From Endozoicomonas elysicola (lineage in GTDB: Bacteria; Pseudomonadota; Gammaproteobacteria; Pseudomonadales; Endozoicomonadaceae): a DNA stretch of 64,000 nt. Location of the stretch: positions 4,488,141 through 4,552,140 of the forward strand of contig NZ_JOJP01000001.1 of NCBI RefSeq assembly GCF_000710775.1. The letters run 5' to 3'. How positions within the stretch are numbered: the first letter of the stretch is position 1; the number at the start of each line of letters is the position of its first letter. Of this stretch, positions 34,732 to 44,180 are shown piece after piece. The position numbers were made by a program, and so were the translations under genes. The notes under the pieces were generated by a model. That model made no database searches. It saw nothing but the letters and a program-made list of their open reading frames with translations, and was not told where the DNA came from.

Positions 34732-35901
34732 ATGAGTCAATACTCAGAGCTGAATTTCAACCTTGGAGAGACCAACGACATGCTCAGAGAGCAGGTCAGG
34801 CAATTTGCTGAAAAAGAGATTGCGCCAAGGGCAATGGAGATCGACCAGACTAACCAGTTCCCTATGGATCTCTGGCAGAAAATGGGTGATATGGGCTTAT
34901 TGGGTATCACCGTATCGGAACAGTACGGCGGCTCAGAAATGGGATACCTCGCCCATGTCATCGCCATGGAAGAAATCAGTCGGGCTTCTGCTTCCGTTGG
35001 ACTCAGCTACGGTGCCCACTCCAACCTTTGTGTAAACCAGATTTTCCGGATGGGCACCGATGCTCAGAAAGAAAAATACCTGCCTGACCTTATCAGTGGT
35101 CAGGCCGTTGGCGCGCTGGCCATGAGTGAACCGGGAGCGGGCTCAGATGTGGTCAGCATGAAGCTTAAAGCCGAAAAGAAAAGCGATCGCTATATCCTGA
35201 ACGGAAACAAAATGTGGATCACAAATGGCCCTGATGCATCCACCTACGTTATCTATGCCAAGACGGAGCCTGAAAAAAAATCCCGCGGCATAACCGCATT
35301 TATTGTTGAAAGGGATTTCCCGGGATTCTCCAGAGCTCAAAAGCTGGACAAACTGGGAATGCGGGGTTCAAACACCTGCGAACTGGTCTTTGAGGACTGT
35401 GAAGTACCGGCAGAGAACATTCTGGGCAACCTGAATGGCGGTGTTGAAGTTCTGATGAGTGGACTGGACTACGAGCGTGTGGTTCTTTCAGGAGGCCCTA
35501 CCGGCATCATGCAGGCCTGTCTGGATGTGGTTCTGCCCTACATTCACGACCGCAAGCAGTTTGGTCAGTCCATCGGTGAGTTTCAGCTGATTCAGGGTAA
35601 AGTTGCCGACATGTACACCCAGATGAATGCCTGCAAAGCATACCTCTATGCCGTTGCAGCAGCCTGTGACCGTGGTGAAACAACCCGTAAGGATGCAGCA
35701 GGCGTCATCCTCTACTGCGCCGAAAGAGCGACCACTCTGGCACTGGATGCCATTCAGATACTCGGCGGCAATGGCTATATCAATGACTACCCAACCGGAC
35801 GCCTGCTAAGAGACGCAAAACTGTATGAGATTGGTGCCGGCACATCTGAAATCCGTCGTATGCTGATCGGTCGTGAGCTGTTTCAGGAAACAGGACATTA
35901 A
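34732..35901 (+). CDS. liuA: Isovaleryl-CoA dehydrogenase LiuA
   Basis: The 389-residue acyl-CoA dehydrogenase has the FAD-binding and substrate motifs [21 protein letters not shown] and [19 protein letters not shown], and the C-terminal [32 protein letters not shown]. The catalytic Glu of isovaleryl-CoA dehydrogenases lies in the [13 protein letters not shown] stretch, as in human IVD. It oxidises isovaleryl-CoA to 3-methylcrotonyl-CoA, passing electrons to ETF. A good ribosome site (GAGGAAG) precedes the ATG. It is the first catabolic gene of the operon. Confidence 0.95.
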   Translation: MSQYSELNFNLGETNDMLREQVRQFAEKEIAPRAMEIDQTNQFPMDLWQKMGDMGLLGITVSEQYGGSEMGYLAHVIAMEEISRASASVGLSYGAHSNLCVNQIFRMGTDAQKEKYLPDLISGQAVGALAMSEPGAGSDVVSMKLKAEKKSDRYILNGNKMWITNGPDASTYVIYAKTEPEKKSRGITAFIVERDFPGFSRAQKLDKLGMRGSNTCELVFEDCEVPAENILGNLNGGVEVLMSGLDYERVVLSGGPTGIMQACLDVVLPYIHDRKQFGQSIGEFQLIQGKVADMYTQMNACKAYLYAVAAACDRGETTRKDAAGVILYCAERATTLALDAIQILGGNGYINDYPTGRLLRDAKLYEIGAGTSEIRRMLIGRELFQETGH

Positions 35902-35918
35902 ACTAAGGGGAGCTGGTC

Positions 35919-37538
35919 ATGGTTGCACTTACCACAACAATAGCCATAGACAGTGCAGAATTTAATGACAACCGTCGTCAAATGCAGGCACTGGTTGATG
36001 AGCTGCAGCAGAAGTCTGATCACCTGAAACAGGGAGGCCCTGAAAAAGCCCGCGAAAAGCACATCGGCAAAGGGAAGCTTCTGGCCAGAGATAGAATTGC
36101 CATGTTGCTGGATCCTGGCTCCCCCTTTCTGGAAGTCGGACTGTTTGCCGCAGACAAGGTCTATAACGAAGAAGTGCCCTGTGCAGGCGTAGTTGCCGGC
36201 GTTGGTCAGGTTTCAGGTCGCGAGTGCATGATTGTCGCTAACGATGCCACAGTGAAAGGTGGCAGCTACTTTCCACTCACCGTTAAAAAACATTTAAGAG
36301 CCCAGACCATCGCAGAGCAGAATCAACTTCCCTGCATCTACCTGGTGGACTCCGGTGGCGCCAACCTGCCCAGGCAGGATGAAGTGTTTCCTGATCGGGA
36401 GCACTTTGGCCGAATTTTCTTTAACCAGGCCAATATGTCCGCCAGGGGCATTCCACAGATTGCTGCGGTGATGGGTTCCTGCACCGCCGGCGGCGCTTAT
36501 GTCCCTGCCATGGCCGATGAAAGCATTATTGTCCGCCGTCAGGGCACCATTTTTCTTGCCGGCCCTCCCCTGGTTAAAGCGGCCACTGGTGAAGAGATTA
36601 CCGCGGAAGCTCTGGGCGGTGCGGACGTTCATTGTCGTAAGTCCGGCGTGGCAGACCATTATGCCAATGATGATGCCCATGCCATCAGCCTGATTCGTCA
36701 ATCGGTATCCCGACTCAACTCGGTTAAGCTCTCTATTGAAAAGCGCCAATACGACCTTCAGCCAGGTGTTGAGCCACTGTATGACATCAGAGAGCTCTAT
36801 GGGGTTGTCCCTTCCGACTTGAGACAACCCTATGATGTAAGGGAAGTGATAGCCCGCATTGTTGATGGTTCCGATTTTGATGAGTTCAAGGCACTGTTTG
36901 GTGAGACGCTGGTGTGTGGTTTTGCCCGTATTCATGGACACCCGGTCGGGATTCTTGCCAACAATGGCATTCTCTTTTCCGAATCTGCCCAGAAAGGTGC
37001 TCACTTCATTGAACTGTGCTGTCAGCGCAAAATACCACTGGTATTCCTCCAGAATACCACCGGTTATATGGTGGGATCTCAGGCAGAGTCAGGGGGAATA
37101 GCCCGTCATGGCGCCAAAATGGTCAACGCCGTTGCCTGTGCCAGAGTTCCCAAGTTCACGGTGATTATTGGCGGCAGTTTTGGTGCCGGTAATTATGGCA
37201 TGTGCGGAAGAGCTTATGATCCCCGGTTTCTCTGGAGCTGGCCCAATGCACGTATTTCCGTGATGGGTGCAGAACAGGCTGCCAACGTACTGGTTCAGGT
37301 CAAACGTGACGCTATGGAAAAGCAGGGTCAGGCATTAAGTGAAGAGGAAGCCCAGGCCATTCGTCAGCCCATTCTTGAGAACTACGACCATCAGGGCAAC
37401 CCTTACTATGCCAGTGCACGACTCTGGGATGATGGTGTGATTGACCCTGCTGATACCCGTAACGTCCTTGGGCTTGGTCTTTCCGCAGCAATGAATGCGC
37501 CCATTGAAGACACCCGCTTTGGCATATTCAGGATGTAA
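35919..37538 (+). CDS. liuB: Methylcrotonyl-CoA carboxylase beta subunit LiuB
   Basis: The 539-residue carboxyltransferase subunit shows the crotonase-like carboxyltransferase fold with [72 protein letters not shown] and [33 protein letters not shown]. With LiuD it carboxylates 3-methylcrotonyl-CoA to 3-methylglutaconyl-CoA using biotin. It starts 17 bp after liuA, with AAGGGGAG as ribosome site. Length and motifs are normal. Confidence 0.95.
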   Translation: MVALTTTIAIDSAEFNDNRRQMQALVDELQQKSDHLKQGGPEKAREKHIGKGKLLARDRIAMLLDPGSPFLEVGLFAADKVYNEEVPCAGVVAGVGQVSGRECMIVANDATVKGGSYFPLTVKKHLRAQTIAEQNQLPCIYLVDSGGANLPRQDEVFPDREHFGRIFFNQANMSARGIPQIAAVMGSCTAGGAYVPAMADESIIVRRQGTIFLAGPPLVKAATGEEITAEALGGADVHCRKSGVADHYANDDAHAISLIRQSVSRLNSVKLSIEKRQYDLQPGVEPLYDIRELYGVVPSDLRQPYDVREVIARIVDGSDFDEFKALFGETLVCGFARIHGHPVGILANNGILFSESAQKGAHFIELCCQRKIPLVFLQNTTGYMVGSQAESGGIARHGAKMVNAVACARVPKFTVIIGGSFGAGNYGMCGRAYDPRFLWSWPNARISVMGAEQAANVLVQVKRDAMEKQGQALSEEEAQAIRQPILENYDHQGNPYYASARLWDDGVIDPADTRNVLGLGLSAAMNAPIEDTRFGIFRM

Positions 37539-37559
37539 GTCTGAAGAGTACTCATCACA

Positions 37560-38423
37560 ATGAACTACAAAAACCTGATACTCGATATAGAAACACTCAG
37601 TGGGCAGTCCAGCAAGATCGCTACGCTCTGCCTTAACCGCCCTGAAACCGGTAATGCGCTGAATGAAGCACTGATTGCAGAAATGCATCAGGCTTTTGAT
37701 CAGATTGAGCAGACGCCCACACGCCTTCTGATACTCAAGGCCAATGGGAAACATTTCTGTACCGGTGCTGACCTCAACTGGATGAAACAGTCAAAAGCAC
37801 TGAGCAAAGAAGAAAATCATCAGGATGCCCGGCAACTGGCCGGATTGATTCAACGGCTGGACCAGTTTCCTGCCCCCACCATAGCCGTGATTCAGGGAGC
37901 TGCGTTTGGTGGTGCCCTGGGATTGATCTCCGCCTGTGATATTGCCATCGCCAGTAAATCCGCAAAGTTCTGCCTGAGCGAAGTCAAACTTGGGCTCATT
38001 CCCGCTGTAATAAGTCCTTACGTGGTTCGAGCCATTGGAGCCCGCCAGGCAAGACGCTATTTTCTCAGTGCCGAAACCATCTCATCCAAACAGGCACTTC
38101 GCCTGAACCTGATTCATGAGCGGTGTAAAGAGCAGGATTTATCGTCAACGGTCGAGACGCTTTGCCATCAAATCCTCCAGAACGCACCGGTTGCGATGGC
38201 AGAGGCCAAACAACTAATCGATGACGTCAGTAATCAGCCAATTGATGAAAACCTGATTGACCTGACCTGCGACCGAATCGCCAGCATTCGCACGTCACCG
38301 GAAGGTCAGGAAGGTTTGAGCGCCTTTCTGGAAAAGCGGACTCCTGGATGGAGAGAGCCATCAGCGGATAAAAAGCCGTCAGCAAATAGAAAGCCATCAA
38401 CAGGGGAGCAACACCATGATTAA
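37560..38423 (+). CDS. liuC: Methylglutaconyl-CoA hydratase LiuC
   Basis: The 287-residue crotonase-fold enzyme has ILKANGKHFCTGADLNWMKQ (oxyanion hole and active-site loop) and IQGAAFGGALGLISACDIAIAS, then FCLSEVKLGLIPAVISPYVV. It hydrates 3-methylglutaconyl-CoA to HMG-CoA. The last about 22 residues extend beyond the usual end and hold an imperfect hexapeptide repeat (PSADKK-PSANRK-PSTGEQ), probably from local DNA duplication. It overlaps liuD by 8 bp. Confidence 0.92.
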   Translation: MNYKNLILDIETLSGQSSKIATLCLNRPETGNALNEALIAEMHQAFDQIEQTPTRLLILKANGKHFCTGADLNWMKQSKALSKEENHQDARQLAGLIQRLDQFPAPTIAVIQGAAFGGALGLISACDIAIASKSAKFCLSEVKLGLIPAVISPYVVRAIGARQARRYFLSAETISSKQALRLNLIHERCKEQDLSSTVETLCHQILQNAPVAMAEAKQLIDDVSNQPIDENLIDLTCDRIASIRTSPEGQEGLSAFLEKRTPGWREPSADKKPSANRKPSTGEQHHD

Positions 38424-40413
38424 ACGCCTGCTGATTGCCAACCGTGGGGAAATCGCCTGCCGAATTATCAAAACAGCCCATACCATGGGCTTTGAAACCA
38501 TTGCCCTCTACTCCGATGCAGACCATCGGGCCCTCCATACGACGATGGCCACGAAAGCTGTCTATGCGGGCCCTAGCCCTGCTCTGGAAAGTTATCTGGA
38601 TATTGAAAACATATTATCCATCGCGGAACATGAAAAGGTGGATGCCATTCACCCGGGCTATGGCTTCCTGTCAGAAAATGCCGGCTTTGCCAAAGCCTGT
38701 CAGCAAAAGGGCATTATCTTCGTAGGCCCTCCTGCTTCGGCCATCGATGCCATGGGGTCGAAAAGTGAAGCCAAAAAAATCATGGCAGAGGCTGGGGTAC
38801 CTCTGGTTCCCGGATACCACGGCGATAACCAGAGTAACGAAAGTCTGATGGCTGAAGCCGAGCACATTGGTTATCCCCTGCTGATCAAGGCTGCTTTTGG
38901 TGGTGGCGGTAAAGGGATGCGTGTTGTCGACAGTTCAGAGAACTTGAAACAACAACTGGAGTCCGCAAGGCGTGAAGCAGAAAAAGCCTTTGGCAATGAC
39001 AAACTGCTCCTTGAACGTTTTGTTACGAAAGCACGGCATGTCGAAGTTCAGATTTTCTTTGATCAACTGGGTCATGGTGTTTTTCTGTTTGACAGAGACT
39101 GCTCTCTGCAGCGCCGACATCAAAAAGTGATCGAAGAGGCGCCCGCTCCCGGACTGACTCCCGAACTGCGCGAAGCCATGGGTAATGCTGCAGTAGCCGC
39201 TGGAAAAGCCATCGGTTATCAAGGGGCTGGTACCGTAGAGTTTCTGCTGGATGGTGATCAATTCTACTTTATGGAGATGAACACCAGACTCCAGGTTGAG
39301 CACCCGGTAACAGAGATGGTCACTGATCTTGATCTGGTTGAATGGCAGTTAAAAGTAGCGTCTGGAGAGCCTCTCCCATCGGACCAGGAGTCGTTACACT
39401 GCCATGGCCATGCGATTGAAGCCCGGTTGTATGCAGAAAATCCAAGGCAGGATTTTCTGCCCACCTCTGGACGTATTCTTGCCCTGGAATGGCCAGAAAC
39501 CCACGGTAACCTGCGTATTGATACCGGAATTCAGGCCGGTGACAGCATCACCGCCTGGTATGATCCCATGATGGCAAAAATTATTGCCAGAGGCTCCAGT
39601 CGAAAAGCAGCAATAGAACAGCTTCAGACGGCGCTGGCCCAGTATTATCAGGCGGGGATCTGCGATAACCGGGATTTTCTGGCCCATCTGCTGGCAACTC
39701 CTGAGTTTATTGAAGCAAAACTCAGCACAGACTTTATTGATCATCACCCATTCCCTCCTGTATCAGTGGAGCAACAACACCAGCTGTTAGCGGTTGCAGC
39801 TATATATCAGTTTGAAACCCGGGCAGCCCAAAAACCGGTTAGCGATGCTTTATTTCAGCAGTCACCTGGCTCGAACTTATCTGTAGAGTCCCTGATACAG
39901 CTCTACCTTGATGATCAAAGCTGGCAAGTTCGAGTTAGCAGGCAAAAGGCTGGCTACCAGCTCTCGTTTGCTGGACAAGACTTGTTTGTCACCGCAGATT
40001 GGCAGGAAGAGCCACAGGGCATGTCCTGCTCACTGGGAATCAGCGTTACTGATCACACTAAAAACAGTTCGCCTTCTGATAATCCGCTGAGTTGCAGAGT
40101 GATTCCTCTCCCTGGAGAAAGACTGAAAATCATTCTTCCGGATGTCAGCCATGAAGTTGCACTTCCTGGCCATCCCATGGAACATGAAGAAGATCAGGAT
40201 AATGTTCCTCTTGCCCCCATGAGCGGCTCAATCACCTGCGTGATGGTAAACGAGGGTCAGTCTGTGGAACAGGGAACCCCTCTTCTCATGATGGAAGCCA
40301 TGAAGATGGAACACTGCATCACAGCAAAAGAGCCCGGAACCGTTGAGCGGATACTTTATAAGGAAGGTGACCAGGTTGCCGCAGGTTCTCCATTACTGAC
40401 GTTCATCGAATAA
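38416..40413 (+). CDS. liuD: Methylcrotonyl-CoA carboxylase alpha subunit LiuD (biotin-containing)
   Basis: The 665-residue protein has a biotin carboxylase domain (KRLLIANRGEIACRIIKTAHTMG; PGYGFLSENAGFA; AAFGGGGKGMRVV; EMNTRLQVEHPVTEMVTDLDLVEWQ), a linker domain, and a C-terminal biotinyl domain with the biotinylated Lys630 in EAMKMEH. It carries the ATP-dependent carboxylation of biotin for LiuB. AGGGGAG is located upstream of the ATG inside the end of liuC, which suggests coupled translation. Confidence 0.95.
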   Translation: MIKRLLIANRGEIACRIIKTAHTMGFETIALYSDADHRALHTTMATKAVYAGPSPALESYLDIENILSIAEHEKVDAIHPGYGFLSENAGFAKACQQKGIIFVGPPASAIDAMGSKSEAKKIMAEAGVPLVPGYHGDNQSNESLMAEAEHIGYPLLIKAAFGGGGKGMRVVDSSENLKQQLESARREAEKAFGNDKLLLERFVTKARHVEVQIFFDQLGHGVFLFDRDCSLQRRHQKVIEEAPAPGLTPELREAMGNAAVAAGKAIGYQGAGTVEFLLDGDQFYFMEMNTRLQVEHPVTEMVTDLDLVEWQLKVASGEPLPSDQESLHCHGHAIEARLYAENPRQDFLPTSGRILALEWPETHGNLRIDTGIQAGDSITAWYDPMMAKIIARGSSRKAAIEQLQTALAQYYQAGICDNRDFLAHLLATPEFIEAKLSTDFIDHHPFPPVSVEQQHQLLAVAAIYQFETRAAQKPVSDALFQQSPGSNLSVESLIQLYLDDQSWQVRVSRQKAGYQLSFAGQDLFVTADWQEEPQGMSCSLGISVTDHTKNSSPSDNPLSCRVIPLPGERLKIILPDVSHEVALPGHPMEHEEDQDNVPLAPMSGSITCVMVNEGQSVEQGTPLLMMEAMKMEHCITAKEPGTVERILYKEGDQVAAGSPLLTFIE

Positions 40414-40444
40414 GCTATAAAAACAAGAAAAGTGGAGCAAAAGG

Positions 40445-41383
40445 ATGTCCAGTGACACAGCCAATTCACAGCGACTGCCAGACAGGGTCACGCTCGTTGA
40501 GATGGGGGCCAGAGACGGGCTGCAGAATCAGCCAGAGATACTCTCTGCTGAGATTCGCTCAGAGCTGATCAACCATCTTGCCAGAACCGGCCTGCAGCGT
40601 ATTGAAGCGGGTAGCTTTGTGTCGCCCAACGCGGTTCCTCAAATGGCAGAGTCCCATAAAGTCTTCAGCCTGCTTCATCGACAACCAGGAGTCACCTATG
40701 GTGCCCTGACCCCAAACCTTAAAGGTTTTGAGGCGGCTCTGACCGCTGGCGCTGATGAAGTGGCCGTATTTGCTTCCGCCTCAGAAGGGTTCAGTCAGAA
40801 AAACATCAACTGCTCAATCGCCGAAAGCCTGCAGCGTTTTTATCCTGTCATGGAAGCCGCAGAAAAACACGGTTTGAAAGTCAGAGGCTATGTCTCCTGT
40901 GTCATGGGCTGTCCCTATGATGGTGATATCCACCCTGCCGCTGTTGCAGAGGTTGCCGGGCAACTCTGGCAGATGGGCTGTTATGAAATTTCCCTTGGAG
41001 ACACCATCGGTGTCGGTACGCCCCTCAAAGCCAAAAAGGTTCTGGAACACACTTCCAGAACGATTCCCATCTCATCACTGGCTGCCCACTTTCACAATAC
41101 CTATGGACAGGCGCTTGCCAATGTTTTTGCACTGCTCGAAGAAGGGCTTGCAGTCATTGATAGCTCTGTTGCCGGCCTGGGAGGATGCCCTTATGCCCCC
41201 GGAGCATCAGGCAACCTGGCCACAGAAGATGTGGTCTATATGCTGCATGGGATGGGAATAAAAACCGGGGTAAATATGGAGGAACTGCTAAAAGCAGCTA
41301 CATTCATTTGTGACCAATTGGGCATACCCTCAAGATCAAACGCCGGGTTTGCATTAAGCAGTTTGATTCATCCTTCGGGGTGA
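40445..41383 (+). CDS. liuE: Hydroxymethylglutaryl-CoA lyase LiuE
   Basis: The 312-residue TIM-barrel lyase begins VTLVEMGARDGLQNQPEILSAEIRSELI and has the signature VAGLGGCPYAPGASGNLATEDVVYML with the catalytic cysteine. RGYVSCVMGCPYDGDI also matches. It splits HMG-CoA into acetyl-CoA and acetoacetate, the last step specific to leucine. It lies 31 bp after liuD and is followed by the gene for acetoacetate activation, completing the route. Confidence 0.95.
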   Translation: MSSDTANSQRLPDRVTLVEMGARDGLQNQPEILSAEIRSELINHLARTGLQRIEAGSFVSPNAVPQMAESHKVFSLLHRQPGVTYGALTPNLKGFEAALTAGADEVAVFASASEGFSQKNINCSIAESLQRFYPVMEAAEKHGLKVRGYVSCVMGCPYDGDIHPAAVAEVAGQLWQMGCYEISLGDTIGVGTPLKAKKVLEHTSRTIPISSLAAHFHNTYGQALANVFALLEEGLAVIDSSVAGLGGCPYAPGASGNLATEDVVYMLHGMGIKTGVNMEELLKAATFICDQLGIPSRSNAGFALSSLIHPSG

Positions 41384-41440
41384 GTCAGAAAATCACTAAT
41401 CAATAAGGCTCTCCATTAGAGCATCCAGAAGAGAAGGCTT

Positions 41441-43384
41441 ATGTCAGCACTGTGGATACCGGATCAAAAAACAATAACATCATCCAATCTTCAGGCATTC
41501 ATCAACCGCGTTAAAGAAGTCACAGGTTTGCCGCTGGAGGATTATTCAGATCTTTATCACTGGAGTCTCCAAGACCGTCAGGAATTCTGGCAGTTATTAA
41601 TAGAATTCTATCCGATAAAATTTCACACCCAGCCCTCCTCCACTTTAATAAACGACAGCATGCCGGGAGCTCAATGGTTTCCGGACTCAACGCTAAACTA
41701 CGCAGAACACCTCCTGAAAAGAAGAGACAATAAAACAGCCCTTATTTTCAAAAGTGAGAATGGCAGTCGGAGAACCCTGAGTTATCAGGAACTGTATCAG
41801 TCGGTTGCTGCAGTCCAGCAGGGATTGATTCAAGCGGGCATCAAAAAAGGTGATCGTGTAGCCGCTTTTATGCCCAATTGCCCGGAAACCATTATTCTGA
41901 TGCTGGCCACGACAGCGCTTGGGGCAATCTGGTCATCCTGCTCTCCAGATTTTGGTATTCAGGGCGTTCTGGACCGTTTCGGACAGATTGAACCCAGACT
42001 ACTGCTCACCGTAGACGGTTACTTTTACGGTGGTAAAACCATCAACTGCATGGAAAAAATAGAGCGGATTCAGCAAAAAATCCCCTCTCTGGAAACGACC
42101 GTCGTTGTGCCTTTTGCCAACCTTGAACCGAATATCGAGCCGCTCAACAATGCGGTGCTCTGGCCTGATTTCTGCCAACCATCGAATGACCCGTTGAGCA
42201 TCGTTCCTGTCGAGTTTAATCATCCGTTGTTCATTATGTACTCTTCAGGTACAACAGGCGTTCCCAAATGCATCGTACATGGTCACGGTGGCACTCTGCT
42301 GCAACACCTCAAAGAGCTTGGCCTGCATACAGACCTGAAAGAGCAGGACACAATTTTCTACTTTACGACCTGTGGCTGGATGATGTGGAACTGGCTCGTT
42401 TCGTCACTGGCCATTGGGGCTACCGTGGTTTTATTCGACGGTTCTCCTTTTTATCCGGAACCATCAACTCTGATGGATATGGCAGAGGAGGAAAAGGTTT
42501 CAATATTTGGCACCAGTGCTAAATACATTGCCGCCCTTCAGAAAGCCGGTGTAAAACCAGCCACCAGCCATAACCTGAAACACCTCAAAGCCATTTTATC
42601 AACAGGCTCCCCCCTGCTTCATGAAAGTTACGATTATGTCTTTCAGGATGTAAAGCCAGATGTTCGCCTTTCGTCCATCTCTGGAGGAACCGATATCATC
42701 TCCTGCTTTGCCTTAGGCTGCCCCATCCTTCCGGTATACCGGGGTGAGCTGCAATGTCGTGGGCTGGGTATGGATGTTCATTTTGTGGATACTGCAGGTA
42801 CGTCACTGATCGAAGAAAAGGGTGAGCTGGTCTGCCAATCCAGTTTCCCATCAATGCCTGTTGGCTTCTGGAATGACCCGGATGGCAATAAGTATCACAA
42901 TGCCTACTTTAATGAATTTGATGGCATCTGGGCTCATGGAGACTACGGTGAACTGACTCGACACGATGGGGTTATTATCCATGGTCGTGCAGATGCCGTA
43001 CTGAATCCCGGAGGGGTACGCATTGGCACAGCAGAAATTTACCGCCAAGTTGAAAAAGTCGAAGAGGTTCTTGAAAGTATTGCTGTGGGGCAAGAGTGGG
43101 AGGACGACACACGCATTGTATTGTTTGTTCAACTACGGGACGGGATTACTCTCAATGATGGACTGATCGAGAAAATCAGCCACATCATTCGCAGCAATAC
43201 AACGCCCCGGCATGTTCCGGCCAAAATTCTGCAGGTAACCGATATCCCAAGAACCATCAGCGGAAAGATTGTAGAATTAGCCGTTCGTGAAGTTATCCAC
43301 AACCGTCCTGTGAAAAATACCGACGCTCTCGCTAACCCCAATGCTCTGCAGCTCTACAAAAACCGTCAGGAGCTGTCTTCCTGA
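41441..43384 (+). CDS. aacS: Acetoacetyl-CoA synthetase
   Basis: The 647-residue AMP-forming ligase has MYSSGTTGVPKCIVHGHGGTLLQHLKE, FYFTTCGWMMWNWLVSSLA, LSSISGGTDIISCFALGCPILPVYRGELQ and the catalytic lysine in IPRTISGKIVELAVRE, all typical of acetoacetate-CoA ligases. It activates the acetoacetate made by LiuE so that it can be split to two acetyl-CoA. It ends the liu operon. Its stop directly abuts that of the convergent GST-like gene (no base between). Confidence 0.95.
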   Translation: MSALWIPDQKTITSSNLQAFINRVKEVTGLPLEDYSDLYHWSLQDRQEFWQLLIEFYPIKFHTQPSSTLINDSMPGAQWFPDSTLNYAEHLLKRRDNKTALIFKSENGSRRTLSYQELYQSVAAVQQGLIQAGIKKGDRVAAFMPNCPETIILMLATTALGAIWSSCSPDFGIQGVLDRFGQIEPRLLLTVDGYFYGGKTINCMEKIERIQQKIPSLETTVVVPFANLEPNIEPLNNAVLWPDFCQPSNDPLSIVPVEFNHPLFIMYSSGTTGVPKCIVHGHGGTLLQHLKELGLHTDLKEQDTIFYFTTCGWMMWNWLVSSLAIGATVVLFDGSPFYPEPSTLMDMAEEEKVSIFGTSAKYIAALQKAGVKPATSHNLKHLKAILSTGSPLLHESYDYVFQDVKPDVRLSSISGGTDIISCFALGCPILPVYRGELQCRGLGMDVHFVDTAGTSLIEEKGELVCQSSFPSMPVGFWNDPDGNKYHNAYFNEFDGIWAHGDYGELTRHDGVIIHGRADAVLNPGGVRIGTAEIYRQVEKVEEVLESIAVGQEWEDDTRIVLFVQLRDGITLNDGLIEKISHIIRSNTTPRHVPAKILQVTDIPRTISGKIVELAVREVIHNRPVKNTDALANPNALQLYKNRQELSS

Positions 43385-44098
43385 TTACAGTACCTCCGGG
43401 CTCAATTGATCCGCACGAGGAGCCTTTCCTGCCAGATGATTGAATAGTGCCAACATTCTCTGGCACCACATCTGGACAGGATCATCCTCTGCCAACAGCT
43501 GGAGTGCCGAGGTGCAATTCGCCCATTGGAATGTTCCAAACAGCAGGTAGTCTGCACCGCCAGGCTGATCTCCCCCCATGTAAGGCTGCCATTCAAGGGT
43601 CTTACGTATAGGCTCCAGCAACTCCCGAAAAGCCTGAATAGCTTCATCGGATGAATCTGAAAATGACTCGAGGGTCATGCCAAGACGCTGTTCTCTGGAA
43701 GTACGGAACCAGTCCTTATCTTTTTCATGGATACAGTTGAAGATATCCATAATCAGAATTTTAAATAAAGGCACGTGAACTGTTTTCTCCACCCAGAGCT
43801 TCAGGCTATAGGCAGACTCCTTTGCGGCTTCATTGATAAACAACGGTGGTTTGTCACTGTATGCTGTATCCAGGTAATTTAGTATGGTCCAGGAGTCATG
43901 AATAACCTGATCACCATCCACCAACACCGGTACTTTCTTTTGATTGCTGAAAGCAATCTGATCTTTTTCTGTAAACCTCCAGGGTTTGCAATCAACAATA
44001 AGCCCCTTATGGGCTAACGCCATCTTTACCCGCCAGCAGTATGGGCTAAAGCGCAACGCATCATTCTGACCAGCCAGATCGTATAAAGTCATCATCAT
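43385..44098 (-). CDS. Glutathione S-transferase family protein (LigE/F-like)
   Basis: The 237-residue protein has an N-terminal thioredoxin-like GST domain (MTLYDLAGQNDALRFSPYCWRVKMALAHKGL, KKVPVLVDGDQVIHDSWTILNYLD) and an all-alpha C-terminal domain. The SPYCWR motif resembles bacterial beta-etherase-like GSTs, with Ser/Cys near the glutathione thiol. The substrate is unknown. Three ATG codons in a row leave the exact start open by two residues. Confidence 0.85.
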   Translation of the reverse strand: MMMTLYDLAGQNDALRFSPYCWRVKMALAHKGLIVDCKPWRFTEKDQIAFSNQKKVPVLVDGDQVIHDSWTILNYLDTAYSDKPPLFINEAAKESAYSLKLWVEKTVHVPLFKILIMDIFNCIHEKDKDWFRTSREQRLGMTLESFSDSSDEAIQAFRELLEPIRKTLEWQPYMGGDQPGGADYLLFGTFQWANCTSALQLLAEDDPVQMWCQRMLALFNHLAGKAPRADQLSPEVL

Positions 44099-44180
44099 TG
44101 TTATTCTTCTGGTTTAATGGAAAGGCAATACACTGACTACGTCAAGGGTGCCAGCATGCATTATAAGGGAATACCAGTAT

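Noticed and set aside
36294-37004. 236-codon open frame on the minus strand
   Set aside because: It is an antisense shadow of liuB, whose reading frame is well supported by motifs.
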